Numbered from the stretch's first letter, positions 26,164 through 34,964 are shown. The stretch is DNA of 64,000 nucleotides from DRPG01 sp964655065 (GCA_964655065.1 CAZZLC010000004.1:62001-126000); one strand, 5' to 3'. Notes: generated by a model from the sequence alone, not told the origin. Made by a program: numbers and translations.

Positions 26164-26984
26164 TCGGCCACTGCTCGACGAATCCGATGCGAGTCGAGGT
26201 CGAAGCACGGGCGGCCCCCCCGGTGGCAGCGGCGACCCCGGTGCAACGTGCACGGACGGCATCCGAGCTCACGGTCCACCACCCGGGCGAAGTGGTGACC
26301 GAGGAACCCGTCGTCGGGGTGCGTGGGCCCCGCGATCACCACGGTGGGAACCCCGCAGGCGGCGGCCAGGTGCGACAGTCCGCTGTCGCCACCAACCGCG
26401 ACCCTGGCGCGCCCGAGCACGGCGAACGTGAGATCGAACCCGGGATCGTGAACGACCTCGATCCCGAGCTCGGCGTGCAGCGCCTCCAAGACGATCTCGT
26501 CCCCCGGTCCCCCGACGGCGAGGACGGGGCCGGGCCACCCCCGGCAGGCGGCCTCGAGCAGCCGGATCGGAACCTGCTTGAGGGGCGTGCTCGCGCCCGG
26601 GAACAGGACGAGCGAGGCTGGCGCGGGCTCACGGGGAATCTGGATCCAGGGCAGGGGCCCGACGTCGACCTGGGCCGCGCGCGCGTAGAGCTCCGTCACC
26701 TCGGGACGCCCCCGGCCGATTCCCCACAGCCGAAGGCGACGAGCGAGGCTGTGCTTCTGCAGGCGTCGCGCCGGCCAACCGACCCTCCAGGTACGTCCCA
26801 GGTCGACCACACGATGGTCGCGCGGCAGCGGCGCCGACCAGGACTGGACTTCGTCGACCGACGCCATACGTCGCACCACGGGGTGGAACCGCGGTTCGGT
26901 GGCCACGAGCACGGGACGGGGCAGCGACGCGGTGATGGCCCCGACCAGAACGACGTCACCGAGGGCTCGACGCCGGAGGATCAC
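26151..26984 (-). CDS. GT9 heptosyltransferase-like glycosyltransferase
   Basis: A 277-residue protein of the ADP-heptose:LPS heptosyltransferase family (GT9). VILRRRALGDVVLVGAITAS matches the 'r..alGD.il..pal..L' N-terminus; LVLFPGASTPLKQVPIRLLE and FAVLGRARVAVGGDSGLSHLAAACGVP (donor-site Asp/His) are the C-terminal signatures. Four Cys residues near the end (LGCRPCTLHRGRRCH) form a possible metal site also present in the next GT9 gene. A GTG start overlaps the upstream GT9 gene by four bases. A role in LPS inner-core synthesis is inferred from family. Confidence 0.85.
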   Translation of the reverse strand: MILRRRALGDVVLVGAITASLPRPVLVATEPRFHPVVRRMASVDEVQSWSAPLPRDHRVVDLGRTWRVGWPARRLQKHSLARRLRLWGIGRGRPEVTELYARAAQVDVGPLPWIQIPREPAPASLVLFPGASTPLKQVPIRLLEAACRGWPGPVLAVGGPGDEIVLEALHAELGIEVVHDPGFDLTFAVLGRARVAVGGDSGLSHLAAACGVPTVVIAGPTHPDDGFLGHHFARVVDRELGCRPCTLHRGRRCHRGGRPCFDLDSHRIRRAVAECAG

Positions 26985-27850
26985 CGTTCCCACAGGGCCT
27001 CCACTGCAGCACGGACCTGGGTGACGGGAATGTCGAGGCACGGCACGGGAGGGCCCCCCAGACGGCAGCGACCTCGATAGCACGGCACGCAGGGCAGCCG
27101 TGGCCCCTGCACCGTCACGGCGCCGGCGGGGCCCGTGCGGGTGGGCACCGTCGACCCGTGGACCACGATGGTGGGCGTGTCGAGGGCGCGCGCGAAGTGT
27201 GCGGCCCCGGCGTCACCGGAGACGAAGACCCGGCAGTCGCCGAGGTGACGGGCAAAGGCGGCCAGCGGTAGGCCTGCGCGTTGCGGGTGGGGCCCTGCCA
27301 CCGCGGCCAGGGCGGCTTCCTCGCCCGGACCGGCGTAGAACACGACGCGGTGGCGCGGCGCAAGGGCGTCGGCAAGGGCGCGGAAGTGGGGCCACACGCG
27401 GGTGGGGCCTCCCTTCACGATGGGGTTGAGGCCGATGTGAGCAGGCTCGCCCAGCCGCCCGGGCCGGGGGAACCGCGGCGGTCCGACCACCTTTGCGCCC
27501 AGGAGCTCGGCGAGCGCCGCAGCGGTGTCCCCGCGGTGGAGGCGTGGCGCGAGCGCGTCGGTGAGGAGGAGGCGGCGGTGGTCCGTCGGGCAGCCGATGC
27601 GCCGCGGCACGTGCCGGGCCTGCCAGGCCGCACGGAGCGACGTGGCGAAGAGGACCGCGACGTCGTGGAGTCCCGGAGGCATCGTCGTGGGGGCGAGCCA
27701 GGGTCCACGGGGCCAGAAGGGCCGTAGCGCCGTTGGTCCGTAGACGGTCACGGCGTGGTGGGCGGCCAGCGCCTCGAGGGCCGGCCAGGCCATGATCGTG
27801 TCGCCGAGGTGGTTCGGGATCCGGACGGCGACGCGCAGGGTCGCCGTCAT
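26981..27850 (-). CDS. GT9 heptosyltransferase-like glycosyltransferase
   Basis: A 289-residue GT9 enzyme. RVAVRIPNHLGDTIMAWPAL is the heptosyltransferase II-type N-terminus and IGLNPIVKGGPTRVWP the donor-domain entry. GDCRVFVSGDAGAAHFARAL followed by TIVVHGSTVPTRTGP is the WaaF-like signature. Like its neighbour it ends with a Cys cluster (LPCVPCYRGRCR). The ATG at 27850 lies ten bases after ffh, so ffh is the likely operon leader. Both GT9 genes probably act on LPS core heptoses; the sugar order cannot be read. Confidence 0.88.
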   Translation of the reverse strand: MTATLRVAVRIPNHLGDTIMAWPALEALAAHHAVTVYGPTALRPFWPRGPWLAPTTMPPGLHDVAVLFATSLRAAWQARHVPRRIGCPTDHRRLLLTDALAPRLHRGDTAAALAELLGAKVVGPPRFPRPGRLGEPAHIGLNPIVKGGPTRVWPHFRALADALAPRHRVVFYAGPGEEAALAAVAGPHPQRAGLPLAAFARHLGDCRVFVSGDAGAAHFARALDTPTIVVHGSTVPTRTGPAGAVTVQGPRLPCVPCYRGRCRLGGPPVPCLDIPVTQVRAAVEALWER

Positions 27851-27860
27851 CGGACCGACC

Positions 27861-29369
27861 TCACTTTCGGTTGCGCTTGCGGGCCTTCTTGGCCGCCTTC
27901 TGCTTCTTGCGCCGCGCGATCTTCTCCTCGGCGGACATCGTCTTGCGCGGCTCGGGTGCGCCACCCCCGCCGGGCAGCATCGGCATGCCGGGCATGCCCG
28001 GCATGCCTCCTCCGGACATCATCTGCTGCATCTGCTGCATCTGGGCTGGATTACCCATCAGTCCGCCGAGCCCCTTCATCATCTGCCGCGCCTGGAGGAA
28101 GCGGTCGTGAAGCTCCCTCACGTCGGTCAGCTCGCGGCCACAACCGCGAGCGATGCGCCGCATGCGGCTCTCGTTCATCACGTCGGGGATCTTCCGCTCC
28201 TCGATGGTCATCGAGCCGATGATGGCGAGCGTGCGGTCGAGCTCGCGCTCGTCGAGCGCCTCCTCGGGGATCTGGTCGAGCATGCCGCTGACCCCTGGGA
28301 TCTTCGAGAGCAGGTCGCGCAGGGGTCCCATGCGGCGGATGGTCTTGATCTGCTTGACGAAGTCGTCGTAGCCGAAGTCGCCGCGAAGCATCTTCTTCGC
28401 GTCCTTCTCGGCCTCGACCTTGTCGACGTGCTTCTCGAAGTCCTGGACGAGGTCGACGACGTCGCCCATGCCGAGGATGCGCTGTGCCAGGCCTTCGGGT
28501 CGGAACTCCTTGAGCCGGTCGAGGCCCTCCCCCTCCCCGAGGAACTTCACGGGCTTGCCGGTGATCGCCTTGATGGAGAGCGCCGCTCCGCCACGGGCGT
28601 CGCCGTCGAGCTTGGTGAGCACGAACCCCGTGAAGTCGAGCCGCTCGTCGAACGCCTTCGCGGTGCGGACCGCGTCCTGACCGATCATGGCGTCGACGAC
28701 GAAGAGCACGTTGCGGGGCCGCACTGCCGCCTTGATGTCGACGACCTCCTGCATCAAGGTCTCGTCGATGGCGAGGCGGCCCGCGGTGTCGATGATCACG
28801 ACGTCGCAGTCGGTGTTGCGGGCCTGGGTCACCCCGCGCTTGGCGAGGTCGACGGGATGAGTGTCGGGCTCGTGGAACACCGGAGCGCCGAGCTTGCGGC
28901 CGATGACCCGCAGCTGGTCGACGGCAGCCGGGCGGTAGACGTCGGCCGCGACGAGCAGGGGCTTGTGACCCTCCTCCATGAGCTTGCGCGCGATCTTGCC
29001 GGTGGTCGTCGTCTTGCCGGAGCCCTGCAGGCCGATCATCATGATCACCGATGGACTGGCCGAGGTGTCGAGCGAGGTGTCGACCGGGCCCATGAGGTCC
29101 ACGAGCTCGTCGTGGCAGGCCTTCACGAACCAGTCCTGGGGCGACAGGCGGACCTTTCGGCCCGACACCCGAACGGGCACGATGTCCCCGAGCGCCTTCT
29201 CCTTTACGCGCGCCAGGAAGTCCTTGGTCACCTTCAGGTCGACGTCCGCCTGGAGCAGCGACGTGCGGACCTCGCGCAGCGCCGGAGCCAGGTTCTCCTC
29301 GGTGAGCTCGGTCTTGCCTTGCAGGGCGAGCTGGGCGCTCTTGAAGCCCTTGGTCAACACGTCGAACAA
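27861..29369 (-). CDS. ffh: signal recognition particle protein Ffh
   Basis: A 502-residue SRP54 GTPase that binds signal sequences and SRP RNA and targets ribosomes to the membrane. The N domain contains ENLAPALREVRTSLLQADVD. The G domain has GLQGSGKTTTTGKIARKL (P-loop), DVYRPAAVDQL, DTAGRL and TKLDGDARGGAALS. The M domain carries GMGDVVDLVQDFEK and the Met-rich finger, ending in an unusual run of MQQ and MPGMPG repeats and a Lys/Arg tail. The last part (RKKQKAAKKARKRNRK) is longer and more basic than E. coli Ffh. A GTTACA hexamer lies 30 bases upstream. Glycosyltransferase genes follow directly. Confidence 0.96.
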   Translation of the reverse strand: MFDVLTKGFKSAQLALQGKTELTEENLAPALREVRTSLLQADVDLKVTKDFLARVKEKALGDIVPVRVSGRKVRLSPQDWFVKACHDELVDLMGPVDTSLDTSASPSVIMMIGLQGSGKTTTTGKIARKLMEEGHKPLLVAADVYRPAAVDQLRVIGRKLGAPVFHEPDTHPVDLAKRGVTQARNTDCDVVIIDTAGRLAIDETLMQEVVDIKAAVRPRNVLFVVDAMIGQDAVRTAKAFDERLDFTGFVLTKLDGDARGGAALSIKAITGKPVKFLGEGEGLDRLKEFRPEGLAQRILGMGDVVDLVQDFEKHVDKVEAEKDAKKMLRGDFGYDDFVKQIKTIRRMGPLRDLLSKIPGVSGMLDQIPEEALDERELDRTLAIIGSMTIEERKIPDVMNESRMRRIARGCGRELTDVRELHDRFLQARQMMKGLGGLMGNPAQMQQMQQMMSGGGMPGMPGMPMLPGGGGAPEPRKTMSAEEKIARRKKQKAAKKARKRNRK

Positions 29370-29428
29370 TGCGGTCTCTCCAATACGGCCTTCTGGGGCT
29401 GTAACGCGGGCCGACAGCCGGTTCCGCG

Positions 29429-29434
29429 GTTATC
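29429..29434 (+). promoter_or_regulatory. GTTANC element upstream of the 29457 lipoprotein gene
   Basis: GTTATC, 22 bases before the ATG at 29457, in the divergent gap with ffh. Confidence 0.3.
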
Positions 29435-29456
29435 GGGCTCGACGCCTGGAGGAAGG

Positions 29457-30092
29457 ATGCGTCCGACTGTCAGTATCGGTCTGACCCTGCTCGTCGCCTG
29501 CTCGGGGGACGTCGACGACGATGCCCCGACCGCTGCCACCTGCGACTCGATCCGTACCGAGATCATCGGAAGGGTGCCCGTCGAGGAGTGGCCGGAGGGC
29601 ATCATCACCGTGAAGGACGACGTCGAGGCGCTCGCCGGCTTCTACCAGGCGCTCGACAGCTGCACGGGCAAGGACGTCCAGGTCGGCATCGGCACCGTCA
29701 CCCAGGAGGAGCTCGAGATCGTCACGACGCCCTACACGCCCGGCGCGCCGTGCGGCTGTACCGAGGACCCGAACCTCGCTCCCGATGCCAACCTCGAGAT
29801 GACGGGGGTCATCCCGCGGTTCACGTTCGTCGTCGACAACGTCGACGACCCCTTCGTGTCCGGGTTCATCTTCGAGACCCGGGGCGCGACCTACACCCCG
29901 AACGAGTCGGTGCTGATCCGCGCCTGTGCGACCCAGCCCATCGACCCCGCCGCAGGCTCGTCGTTCCGGGACGCCAAGCTCGTGGTCCGCGTCGACCAGG
30001 GTCGACGCCTCGAGGCCGACATCATTCTCGACCCGCTCGACGGTGGCGACGACGTGGTCTGCACCCTCAGCGACTTCGAGCCCATCGACTGA
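29457..30092 (+). CDS. small lipoprotein of unknown family
   Basis: A 211-residue exported protein. MRPTVSIGLTLLVACSGDVD has an LVAC lipobox (Cys15) with a +2 Ser, which would route it to the outer membrane if Lol rules apply. The mature part has a Cys-Gly-Cys (CGCTEDPN) and further cysteines near CDSIRTEI and VVCTLSDFEP, suggesting disulphides, and is otherwise beta-rich and acidic. No family is recognised. GGAGGAAGG directly precedes the ATG. It is convergent with dut, with three bases between. Confidence 0.7.
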   Translation: MRPTVSIGLTLLVACSGDVDDDAPTAATCDSIRTEIIGRVPVEEWPEGIITVKDDVEALAGFYQALDSCTGKDVQVGIGTVTQEELEIVTTPYTPGAPCGCTEDPNLAPDANLEMTGVIPRFTFVVDNVDDPFVSGFIFETRGATYTPNESVLIRACATQPIDPAAGSSFRDAKLVVRVDQGRRLEADIILDPLDGGDDVVCTLSDFEPID

Positions 30093-30095
30093 CGC

Positions 30096-30548
30096 TCACC
30101 CCGTCGAGCCGAAGCCCCCGCGGCCGCGGTCGGTGTCGTCGTCGACCTGGTCGACCACCTGCCAAGCGGCTCTGACCACCGGGGCGAGCACCAGCTGCGC
30201 AATGCGCGCGCCGCGCTCGATCCGGTAGGGCTCGTCGGACAGGTTGACGAGCGGCACGAAGATCTCGCCTCGATAGTCGGCGTCGACGGTGCCCGGTGCG
30301 TTCACCACCGTGATGCCGTGGCGCAGCGAGAGCCCGGACCGGGGCCGGATCTGGGCCTCGTAGCCCTCGGGCAGCGCGAGCCGGATGCCCGTGGGCACGG
30401 GATGGCGCTGCCCCGGACCGAGCTCGAACGGCTCGTCGACCGCCGCCACCAGGTCGGCCCCCGCCGCCCCCGCGGTCTGATAGGCGGGGAGTGCGAGTCC
30501 TTGCCCGTGAGGGAGGACCTCGAGGGCGACCGGGACGGCGTCGGACAT
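30096..30548 (-). CDS. dut: dUTP diphosphatase
   Basis: A 150-residue trimeric dUTPase converting dUTP to dUMP and pyrophosphate. All five motifs are visible: AGADLVAAVD (I), RPRSGLSLRHGI (II), GTVDADYRGEIFV (III), RIERGARIAQLV (IV) and RGRGGFGSTG (V). Length matches the family. The ATG overlaps the pnp stop by one base (TGATG), so dut is the last gene of the rbfA-truB-rpsO-pnp-dut group. Confidence 0.95.
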   Translation of the reverse strand: MSDAVPVALEVLPHGQGLALPAYQTAGAAGADLVAAVDEPFELGPGQRHPVPTGIRLALPEGYEAQIRPRSGLSLRHGITVVNAPGTVDADYRGEIFVPLVNLSDEPYRIERGARIAQLVLAPVVRAAWQVVDQVDDDTDRGRGGFGSTG

Positions 30549-32665
30549 CAGAGGCTGTCCAGCGCTTCCTTGCGGGAAAGCCGAATCTTGCCCGAGCGGT
30601 CGACGTCGATGACGCGAACGAGGACCTCGTCTCCCTCCTGCAGGACGTCGGTGACCTTGTCGACCCGCTCCTGCGCCAGGTGACTGATGTGGATCAATCC
30701 GTCCGTGCCCGGGAAGATCTCGACAAACGCGCCGAAGTCGACGATGCGCTTCACCACGCCGACGTACAGAGAGCCGATCTCGGCCTCCTGCGTGATCTCC
30801 CGGACCATCTGGATGGCCTTGTCGGTGTTGTCCTGGTTCGCGCTCGCGACGTCGACCCGGCCCGAGTCGTCGACCGTGATGCGGACCTCGCAGGACTCCT
30901 GGATCGACCGGATCACCTTGCCGCCGGGCCCGATGAGGTCGCGGATCTTGTCGGGCTTGATGTGGATGGTCGTGATGCGCGGCGCGTAGGGCGAGAGATC
31001 CTCGCGCGGCGCCTCGATCGACTTCTTCATCTCGGCGAGGATGTGCAGCCGGCCGTCGCGAGCCTGCGCCATGGCCTTGGCCATGATCTCGCGGCTCACG
31101 CCCTTGATCTTGCAGTCCATCTGGAACGCGGTGATGCCCTTCTCGGTGCCGGTGACCTTGAAGTCCATGTCGCCCAGGTGGTCCTCGTCGCCGAGGATAT
31201 CGGAGAGAACCGCGTAGTCGTCGCCCTCCTTGATGAGGCCCATCGCGATGCCGGCCACGGGGGACGAGATCGGCACGCCGGCGTCCATCAGGGCCAGCGT
31301 GGTGCCACACACCGTGGCCATCGACGACGACCCGTTGGACTCGAGCACCTCGGACGTGGAGCGCAGCACGTAGGGGAACGCCTTGGCGTCGGGCAGCACC
31401 GGGATCAGGGCCCGCCGGGAGAGGGCGCCGTGGCCGATCTCGCGGCGCTTCGGGCCGCGCAGGGGCCGGGCCTCGCCGGTGCTGAACGGGGGGAAGTTGT
31501 AGGTGAGCATCCAGGTGCGCTCTTCCTTGCCTGACGGCAGCTCGAGTCGCTGGCCGTCGACCTCGGTGCCGAGTGCGATGGTCACGAAGGCCTGGGTCTC
31601 TCCGCGGGTGAACACCGCCGAGCCGTGGGTCCGCGGGGCGACGGAGACCTCGCACCAGATGTCGCGGATCTCGTCGGGGGAGCGGCCGTCGATGCGCTTG
31701 GCCGAGGCGATGACCTCCTCGCGCATCACCTTTCGAATCAGTTGCTCCCAGGACTCCTTGGCGTCCGCCGTCTTCTTGGCGACCACCGCGGGGTCCTCCT
31801 CCTTCGCGGTGACCTTCTCGATCATCTGGGCGCGGGCTTCCTTGAGAGCGGCCTTGCGCTCGTGCTTGCCCTCGGTCGCCAGCGCCTTCTGGAGCGGCTT
31901 CTTCCCGTAGCGAGCGATGTACTTGACCACCTTGTCGTCGAGCTCGGGCGGCTCCGGCACCACCATCTTCGGCTTGCCGGCCTGCTCGCGCAGCTTGTCG
32001 AGCGCGTCGATGATCTTGACGATGCACTCCTGCGCAAGATCGAAGCAGTCGAGCATCGCGTCCTCGGACGCCTCGCTCGCGCCACCCTCGACCATCGTGA
32101 TCGCCTCGCGAGTTCCCGCGATCACGAGGTTGATGTCGGCCTTCTCGCGCTCGGTCTTGGTGGGGTTCACCACGAGCTTGCCGTCGACGCGACAGATCCG
32201 CACGCCGGCGATGGCCTCGGCCATCGGCGCGTCGGAGAGGTGGAACGCAGCCGACGCCCCGCACAGCGCGAGCACGTCGGCCTCGTGATCGGGGTCGTAC
32301 GACATGGTGGTCGCGATGATCTGAAGCTCGGCGCCCCGGAAGTGCTTGGGGAACATCGGGCGGATCGGACGGTCGATGAGCCGCGAGATCAGCGTCTCGC
32401 GCTCGGTCGACCGACCCTCGCGCTTGAGGAAGCCGCCGGGAATGGTGCCGCTGGCCCCGTTGCGGTCCTGATAGTCGACGGTGAGGGGGAGGAAGTCGAA
32501 CTCGCGTTCGGCGGGCGCGGCGACGGCCGTGACGAGGATCATCGTCTCGCCCGACTGGACGACGACGGCGCCGCTGGCTTGCTTGGCGAGTTTACCGGTG
32601 GTGAAGGTGATGGTCTTGCCCCCGAGGGTGACCTCGGCCTGGGCGGGATTGATCGTGGCTGACAC
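30548..32665 (-). CDS. pnp: polyribonucleotide nucleotidyltransferase (PNPase)
   Basis: A 705-residue 3'-5' phosphorolytic exoribonuclease. The first RNase PH domain has LAKQASGAVVVQSGETMILV and FLKREGRSTERETLISRLID; the second has TRGETQAFVTIALGTEVDGQ and GDEDHLGDMDFKVTGTEKGI. The KH domain is IHIKPDKIRDLIGPGGKVIR and the S1 domain GVVKRIVDFGAFVEIFPGTD. The start is a GTG at 32665 with AGGAG five bases upstream; an upstream in-frame region to 32755 has no family likeness. A long structured leader separates it from rpsO, a setting for post-transcriptional control in other bacteria. Confidence 0.97.
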   Translation of the reverse strand: MSATINPAQAEVTLGGKTITFTTGKLAKQASGAVVVQSGETMILVTAVAAPAEREFDFLPLTVDYQDRNGASGTIPGGFLKREGRSTERETLISRLIDRPIRPMFPKHFRGAELQIIATTMSYDPDHEADVLALCGASAAFHLSDAPMAEAIAGVRICRVDGKLVVNPTKTEREKADINLVIAGTREAITMVEGGASEASEDAMLDCFDLAQECIVKIIDALDKLREQAGKPKMVVPEPPELDDKVVKYIARYGKKPLQKALATEGKHERKAALKEARAQMIEKVTAKEEDPAVVAKKTADAKESWEQLIRKVMREEVIASAKRIDGRSPDEIRDIWCEVSVAPRTHGSAVFTRGETQAFVTIALGTEVDGQRLELPSGKEERTWMLTYNFPPFSTGEARPLRGPKRREIGHGALSRRALIPVLPDAKAFPYVLRSTSEVLESNGSSSMATVCGTTLALMDAGVPISSPVAGIAMGLIKEGDDYAVLSDILGDEDHLGDMDFKVTGTEKGITAFQMDCKIKGVSREIMAKAMAQARDGRLHILAEMKKSIEAPREDLSPYAPRITTIHIKPDKIRDLIGPGGKVIRSIQESCEVRITVDDSGRVDVASANQDNTDKAIQMVREITQEAEIGSLYVGVVKRIVDFGAFVEIFPGTDGLIHISHLAQERVDKVTDVLQEGDEVLVRVIDVDRSGKIRLSRKEALDSL

Positions 32666-32892
32666 GTACACTCCTGGCCAGGGACGGCGGCCTCGACGAC
32701 CGGAGCGTCCCTGACGAGAACAGCCGAGCAACCAGGGTTCGGAGGCCCACACCATCCAGCATCTGGACCCGGCGACGCCAGTGCGTTCGCCCGGGACCGT
32801 GCCCGCCCTGACCCACGGGCCCCCTCGACTCGTTCGTGATCGTCGAGTGGTTCACCCTGGGCCGGGATTTCAGGCCCTCACAGACCTGCGGC

Positions 32893-32923
32893 GCGGGAAC
32901 AGCCCTCGTTGGGGTGTTCCCGC
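32893..32923 (-). promoter_or_regulatory. stem-loop in the pnp leader
   Basis: GCGGGAACA (32893-32901) pairs perfectly with TGTTCCCGC (32915-32923), and inner CCC/GGG can extend the stem. No U run follows in gene sense, so a processing or binding structure is more likely than an intrinsic terminator. Confidence 0.4.
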
Positions 32924-32964
32924 GGCGGAGATCTGCGAAGGTGCAGCGTTCCGTCGGTCGTTCG

Positions 32965-32999
32965 GCAATGGAAAAGAACCGGGACGCACCATTGCGTCC
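32965..32999 (-). promoter_or_regulatory. overlapping alternative dyads in the pnp leader
   Basis: GCAATGG (32965-32971) pairs with CCATTGC (32989-32995), while GGACGCA (32982-32988) pairs with TGCGTCC (32993-32999). The two stems share bases 32993-32995 and interleave, so only one can form at a time, as in attenuators or switches. Confidence 0.35.
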
Positions 33000-33033
33000 G
33001 TGGGCTCTGTAGCTCCATCGCTCCCACCGCGCA

Positions 33034-33053
33034 CGCCCCGCCTGGCGGGGGCG
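33034..33053 (-). terminator. GC-rich hairpin after rpsO
   Basis: CGCCCCGCC (33034-33042) pairs with GGCGGGGGCG (33044-33053, one bulged G), three bases after the rpsO stop. No U tract follows in gene sense; partial termination or 3'-end protection of the rpsO message is plausible. Confidence 0.4.
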
Positions 33054-33056
33054 GGA

Positions 33057-33326
33057 TCAGCGACGGATGCCGAGTCGCTTGCGCAGCGAGTCGTAGCGCT
33101 CCTGCGACTTGGCGCGGACGTAGCGGAGCAGCTTGCGACGCTGGCCAACCAGCTTGAGCAGACCGCGCCGCGAGGCGTGATCCTTCTTGTGGACCTTGAC
33201 GTGCTCCGTCAGGTACTGGATGCGCTTGGTGAGCAGCGCGATCTGCACGTCGGCGGAGCCGGTGTCGCCTGCCTTCTCGCCAAAATCGGTGACGAGCTGC
33301 GCCTTGTCTTCGGTCGTGAGGGCCAT
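33057..33326 (-). CDS. rpsO: 30S ribosomal protein S15
   Basis: An 89-residue primary 16S rRNA-binding protein, the usual length. MALTTEDKAQLVTDFGEKAG, GSADVQIALLTKRIQYLTEH and KDHASRRGLLKLVGQRRKLL are the family signatures, with the conserved His and Arg residues that contact the rRNA junction. The ATG at 33326 is chosen for the family N-terminus. 147 bases separate it from truB, with no gene in between. Confidence 0.97.
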   Translation of the reverse strand: MALTTEDKAQLVTDFGEKAGDTGSADVQIALLTKRIQYLTEHVKVHKKDHASRRGLLKLVGQRRKLLRYVRAKSQERYDSLRKRLGIRR

Positions 33327-33473
33327 GTCTCTCCTCGCACGCCCGAGCCGACGGATGGTCGACCACCCCGCCAGAGCGCCGTGGTTTGTCGTGAACAACG
33401 TCGGGGACCCGGACGTGCCGGAACCCACGCATCAGCAGAAGGTGACCCGGCGGAGGCCTCGCGTCAAGCTCGG

Positions 33474-34430
33474 TCAGGCCACGCGGAGCAACTTGGGTCC
33501 GCGGTGACTGTTCTCGGCCACCGCGACGAGCGACTCCCCGCATACCACGAGGTAGCGATCGCCCATGGCGAGCCCCCTCGGAGGGGGAGGCGGGCTGCCC
33601 CCGTGCCGCACCCGCTCGGCATCGGGCGGCGCCACGTCGGCGAGCGGCAGGTGATCGAGGCTGCGCAGCTCGGAGCGAACGTGCCGCGACAGCGCCTCCA
33701 CCACCTCCGCCTTGCTGCGCCAGGGCACCCGTGGCTCGCCGCGCTTGCCCATGAGGACCGCCCGCCAGTCGTGCCCGTCCTCGGCCGCGACGTAGCCCGC
33801 AATCGTGTCGATTCCAACCGCGTCGTCGAGGTAGAAGGGGCCGGACCGGTCGCGACAGAGAGCCGACAGGTGACCCGCCGAGCCGAGCGCGAGTGCGATC
33901 TCGTCGGCGAGCACGCGCGCGTAGGTGCCCCGGCTGCACGTGATCCGGAGGCGCAGCGTCTCGTGATCGTAGGAGAGGAGATCGAGCTGGTGGAGCACGA
34001 TCTGGCGCGCGTTCGCCTTCACCGGCTCGCCCTTGCGAGCGTAGTGGTACATCGGCTTTCCCGCGACCTTGACGGCGGAGAACGCGGGCGGCTCCTGGAG
34101 TCGCTCGCCGACGAACCCGTCGAGCACCTCGATGACCTCTTCCTCGTCGGCATCGGGGAGCTCCGCGGACGTCACGACCTCGCCGGTGGGGTCTCCCGTG
34201 TTGGTGCTCGCACCAAAGCGAATCGTCGCGTCATAGACCTTGATCGACTCGTCGAGAAACTGGATCAGCCGCGTGGAGCGGCCGAGAGCCAGCGGCAACA
34301 CGCCCGTGGCGAAGGGGTCGAGCGTGCCCGTGTGCCCGACCTTCTTCACCCCCGTCACCCGACGCACCGCCGCCACCACGTCGTGCGACGTGACGCCAGC
34401 CGGCTTGTCGACCACGAGAAATCCGTTCAT
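33474..34430 (-). CDS. truB: tRNA pseudouridine(55) synthase TruB
   Basis: A 318-residue enzyme forming pseudouridine 55 in the tRNA T-loop. GFLVVDKPAGVTSHDVVAAV, then KKVGHTGTLDPFATGVLPLA with the catalytic Asp in the GTLDP motif, and YDATIRFGASTNTGDPTGEV are diagnostic. SRGTYARVLADEIALALGS lies in the C-terminal catalytic half, and the end holds a PUA-like domain (GDRYLVVCGESLVAVAEN). The ATG overlaps the rbfA stop by four bases. Confidence 0.96.
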   Translation of the reverse strand: MNGFLVVDKPAGVTSHDVVAAVRRVTGVKKVGHTGTLDPFATGVLPLALGRSTRLIQFLDESIKVYDATIRFGASTNTGDPTGEVVTSAELPDADEEEVIEVLDGFVGERLQEPPAFSAVKVAGKPMYHYARKGEPVKANARQIVLHQLDLLSYDHETLRLRITCSRGTYARVLADEIALALGSAGHLSALCRDRSGPFYLDDAVGIDTIAGYVAAEDGHDWRAVLMGKRGEPRVPWRSKAEVVEALSRHVRSELRSLDHLPLADVAPPDAERVRHGGSPPPPPRGLAMGDRYLVVCGESLVAVAENSHRGPKLLRVA

Positions 34431-34813
34431 TCCTCACCTTCTCCGTCCGGCCGCTCGTCGGACTCCCGCAAGTCCTCGCCGATCTCGGTCAAGAGCTGGG
34501 TGATGCGGACGGCCTCTTCGGTGTGGGTGTCGACCTCGAACACGAGCTCGGGCGCGTGCCGAAGCCGCAGGGCCCTCCCGATGGGCCCCCGGAGCTGGCG
34601 CGCGACGTGGTCGAGCCCGTCGATCAGGTCGGGGCCGGGAACGCCGCCTCCGAGCGGCAGATAGTGGATCACGGCCCGCGACAGGTCGCGGTTGACGTCC
34701 ACCATCGTGATCGAGATGGGCGTCACCCGAGGGTCCTTGATCTCGGTCAGCAGCCGCTGGCCGAGCTCGCGATGGATGAGCTCGGCCACGCGCTCGGGGC
34801 GGTAGCCACGCAT
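34427..34813 (-). CDS. rbfA: ribosome-binding factor A
   Basis: A 128-residue KH-like protein for 16S 5'-end maturation of the 30S subunit. YRPERVAELIHRELGQRLLT and DPRVTPISITMVDVNRDLSR are the family signatures; LRLRHAPELVFEVDTHTEEA is the C-terminal strand and helix. The ATG at 34813 follows GGAGG. infB and nusA, which usually precede rbfA, are absent; a divergent BrkB gene lies upstream instead. Confidence 0.93.
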   Translation of the reverse strand: MRGYRPERVAELIHRELGQRLLTEIKDPRVTPISITMVDVNRDLSRAVIHYLPLGGGVPGPDLIDGLDHVARQLRGPIGRALRLRHAPELVFEVDTHTEEAVRITQLLTEIGEDLRESDERPDGEGEE

Positions 34814-34964
34814 CTCGCCTCCAGATTCTCGACGGCGCACGACTGGCGATCGCGAGGAGTGGGGAAGGTCCTGTGGGGTCGCACGCCCCGGACCCGTGCT
34901 GCGTAACGCAGGCGTGGTCTCTCTCCCACCCGGCGACCGCGCGGTCCGGTATGGTGGCGCGGGG

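Larger units (their letters stand above)
32666..33056 (-). other. 391-base rpsO-pnp leader, no gene
   Basis: No convincing coding frame is seen on either strand. The stretch holds four inverted repeats, listed separately: one directly after rpsO, two mutually exclusive pairings in the middle, and a strong stem about 230 bases before pnp. This is the position of the autoregulated, RNase III-processed leader in E. coli. Confidence 0.5.

Noticed and set aside
23037..27964. Extended glycosyltransferase frames (to 25280, 26272, 27083, 27964)
   Set aside because: Each runs into the preceding gene; family N-termini begin at the GTG or ATG codons overlapping upstream stops.
27990..28050. Short tandem repeats (ATGCCGGGC and CTGCTGCAT types)
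   Set aside because: They encode the Met-Pro-Gly and Met-Gln-Gln runs of the Ffh M domain; not CRISPR or mobile repeats.
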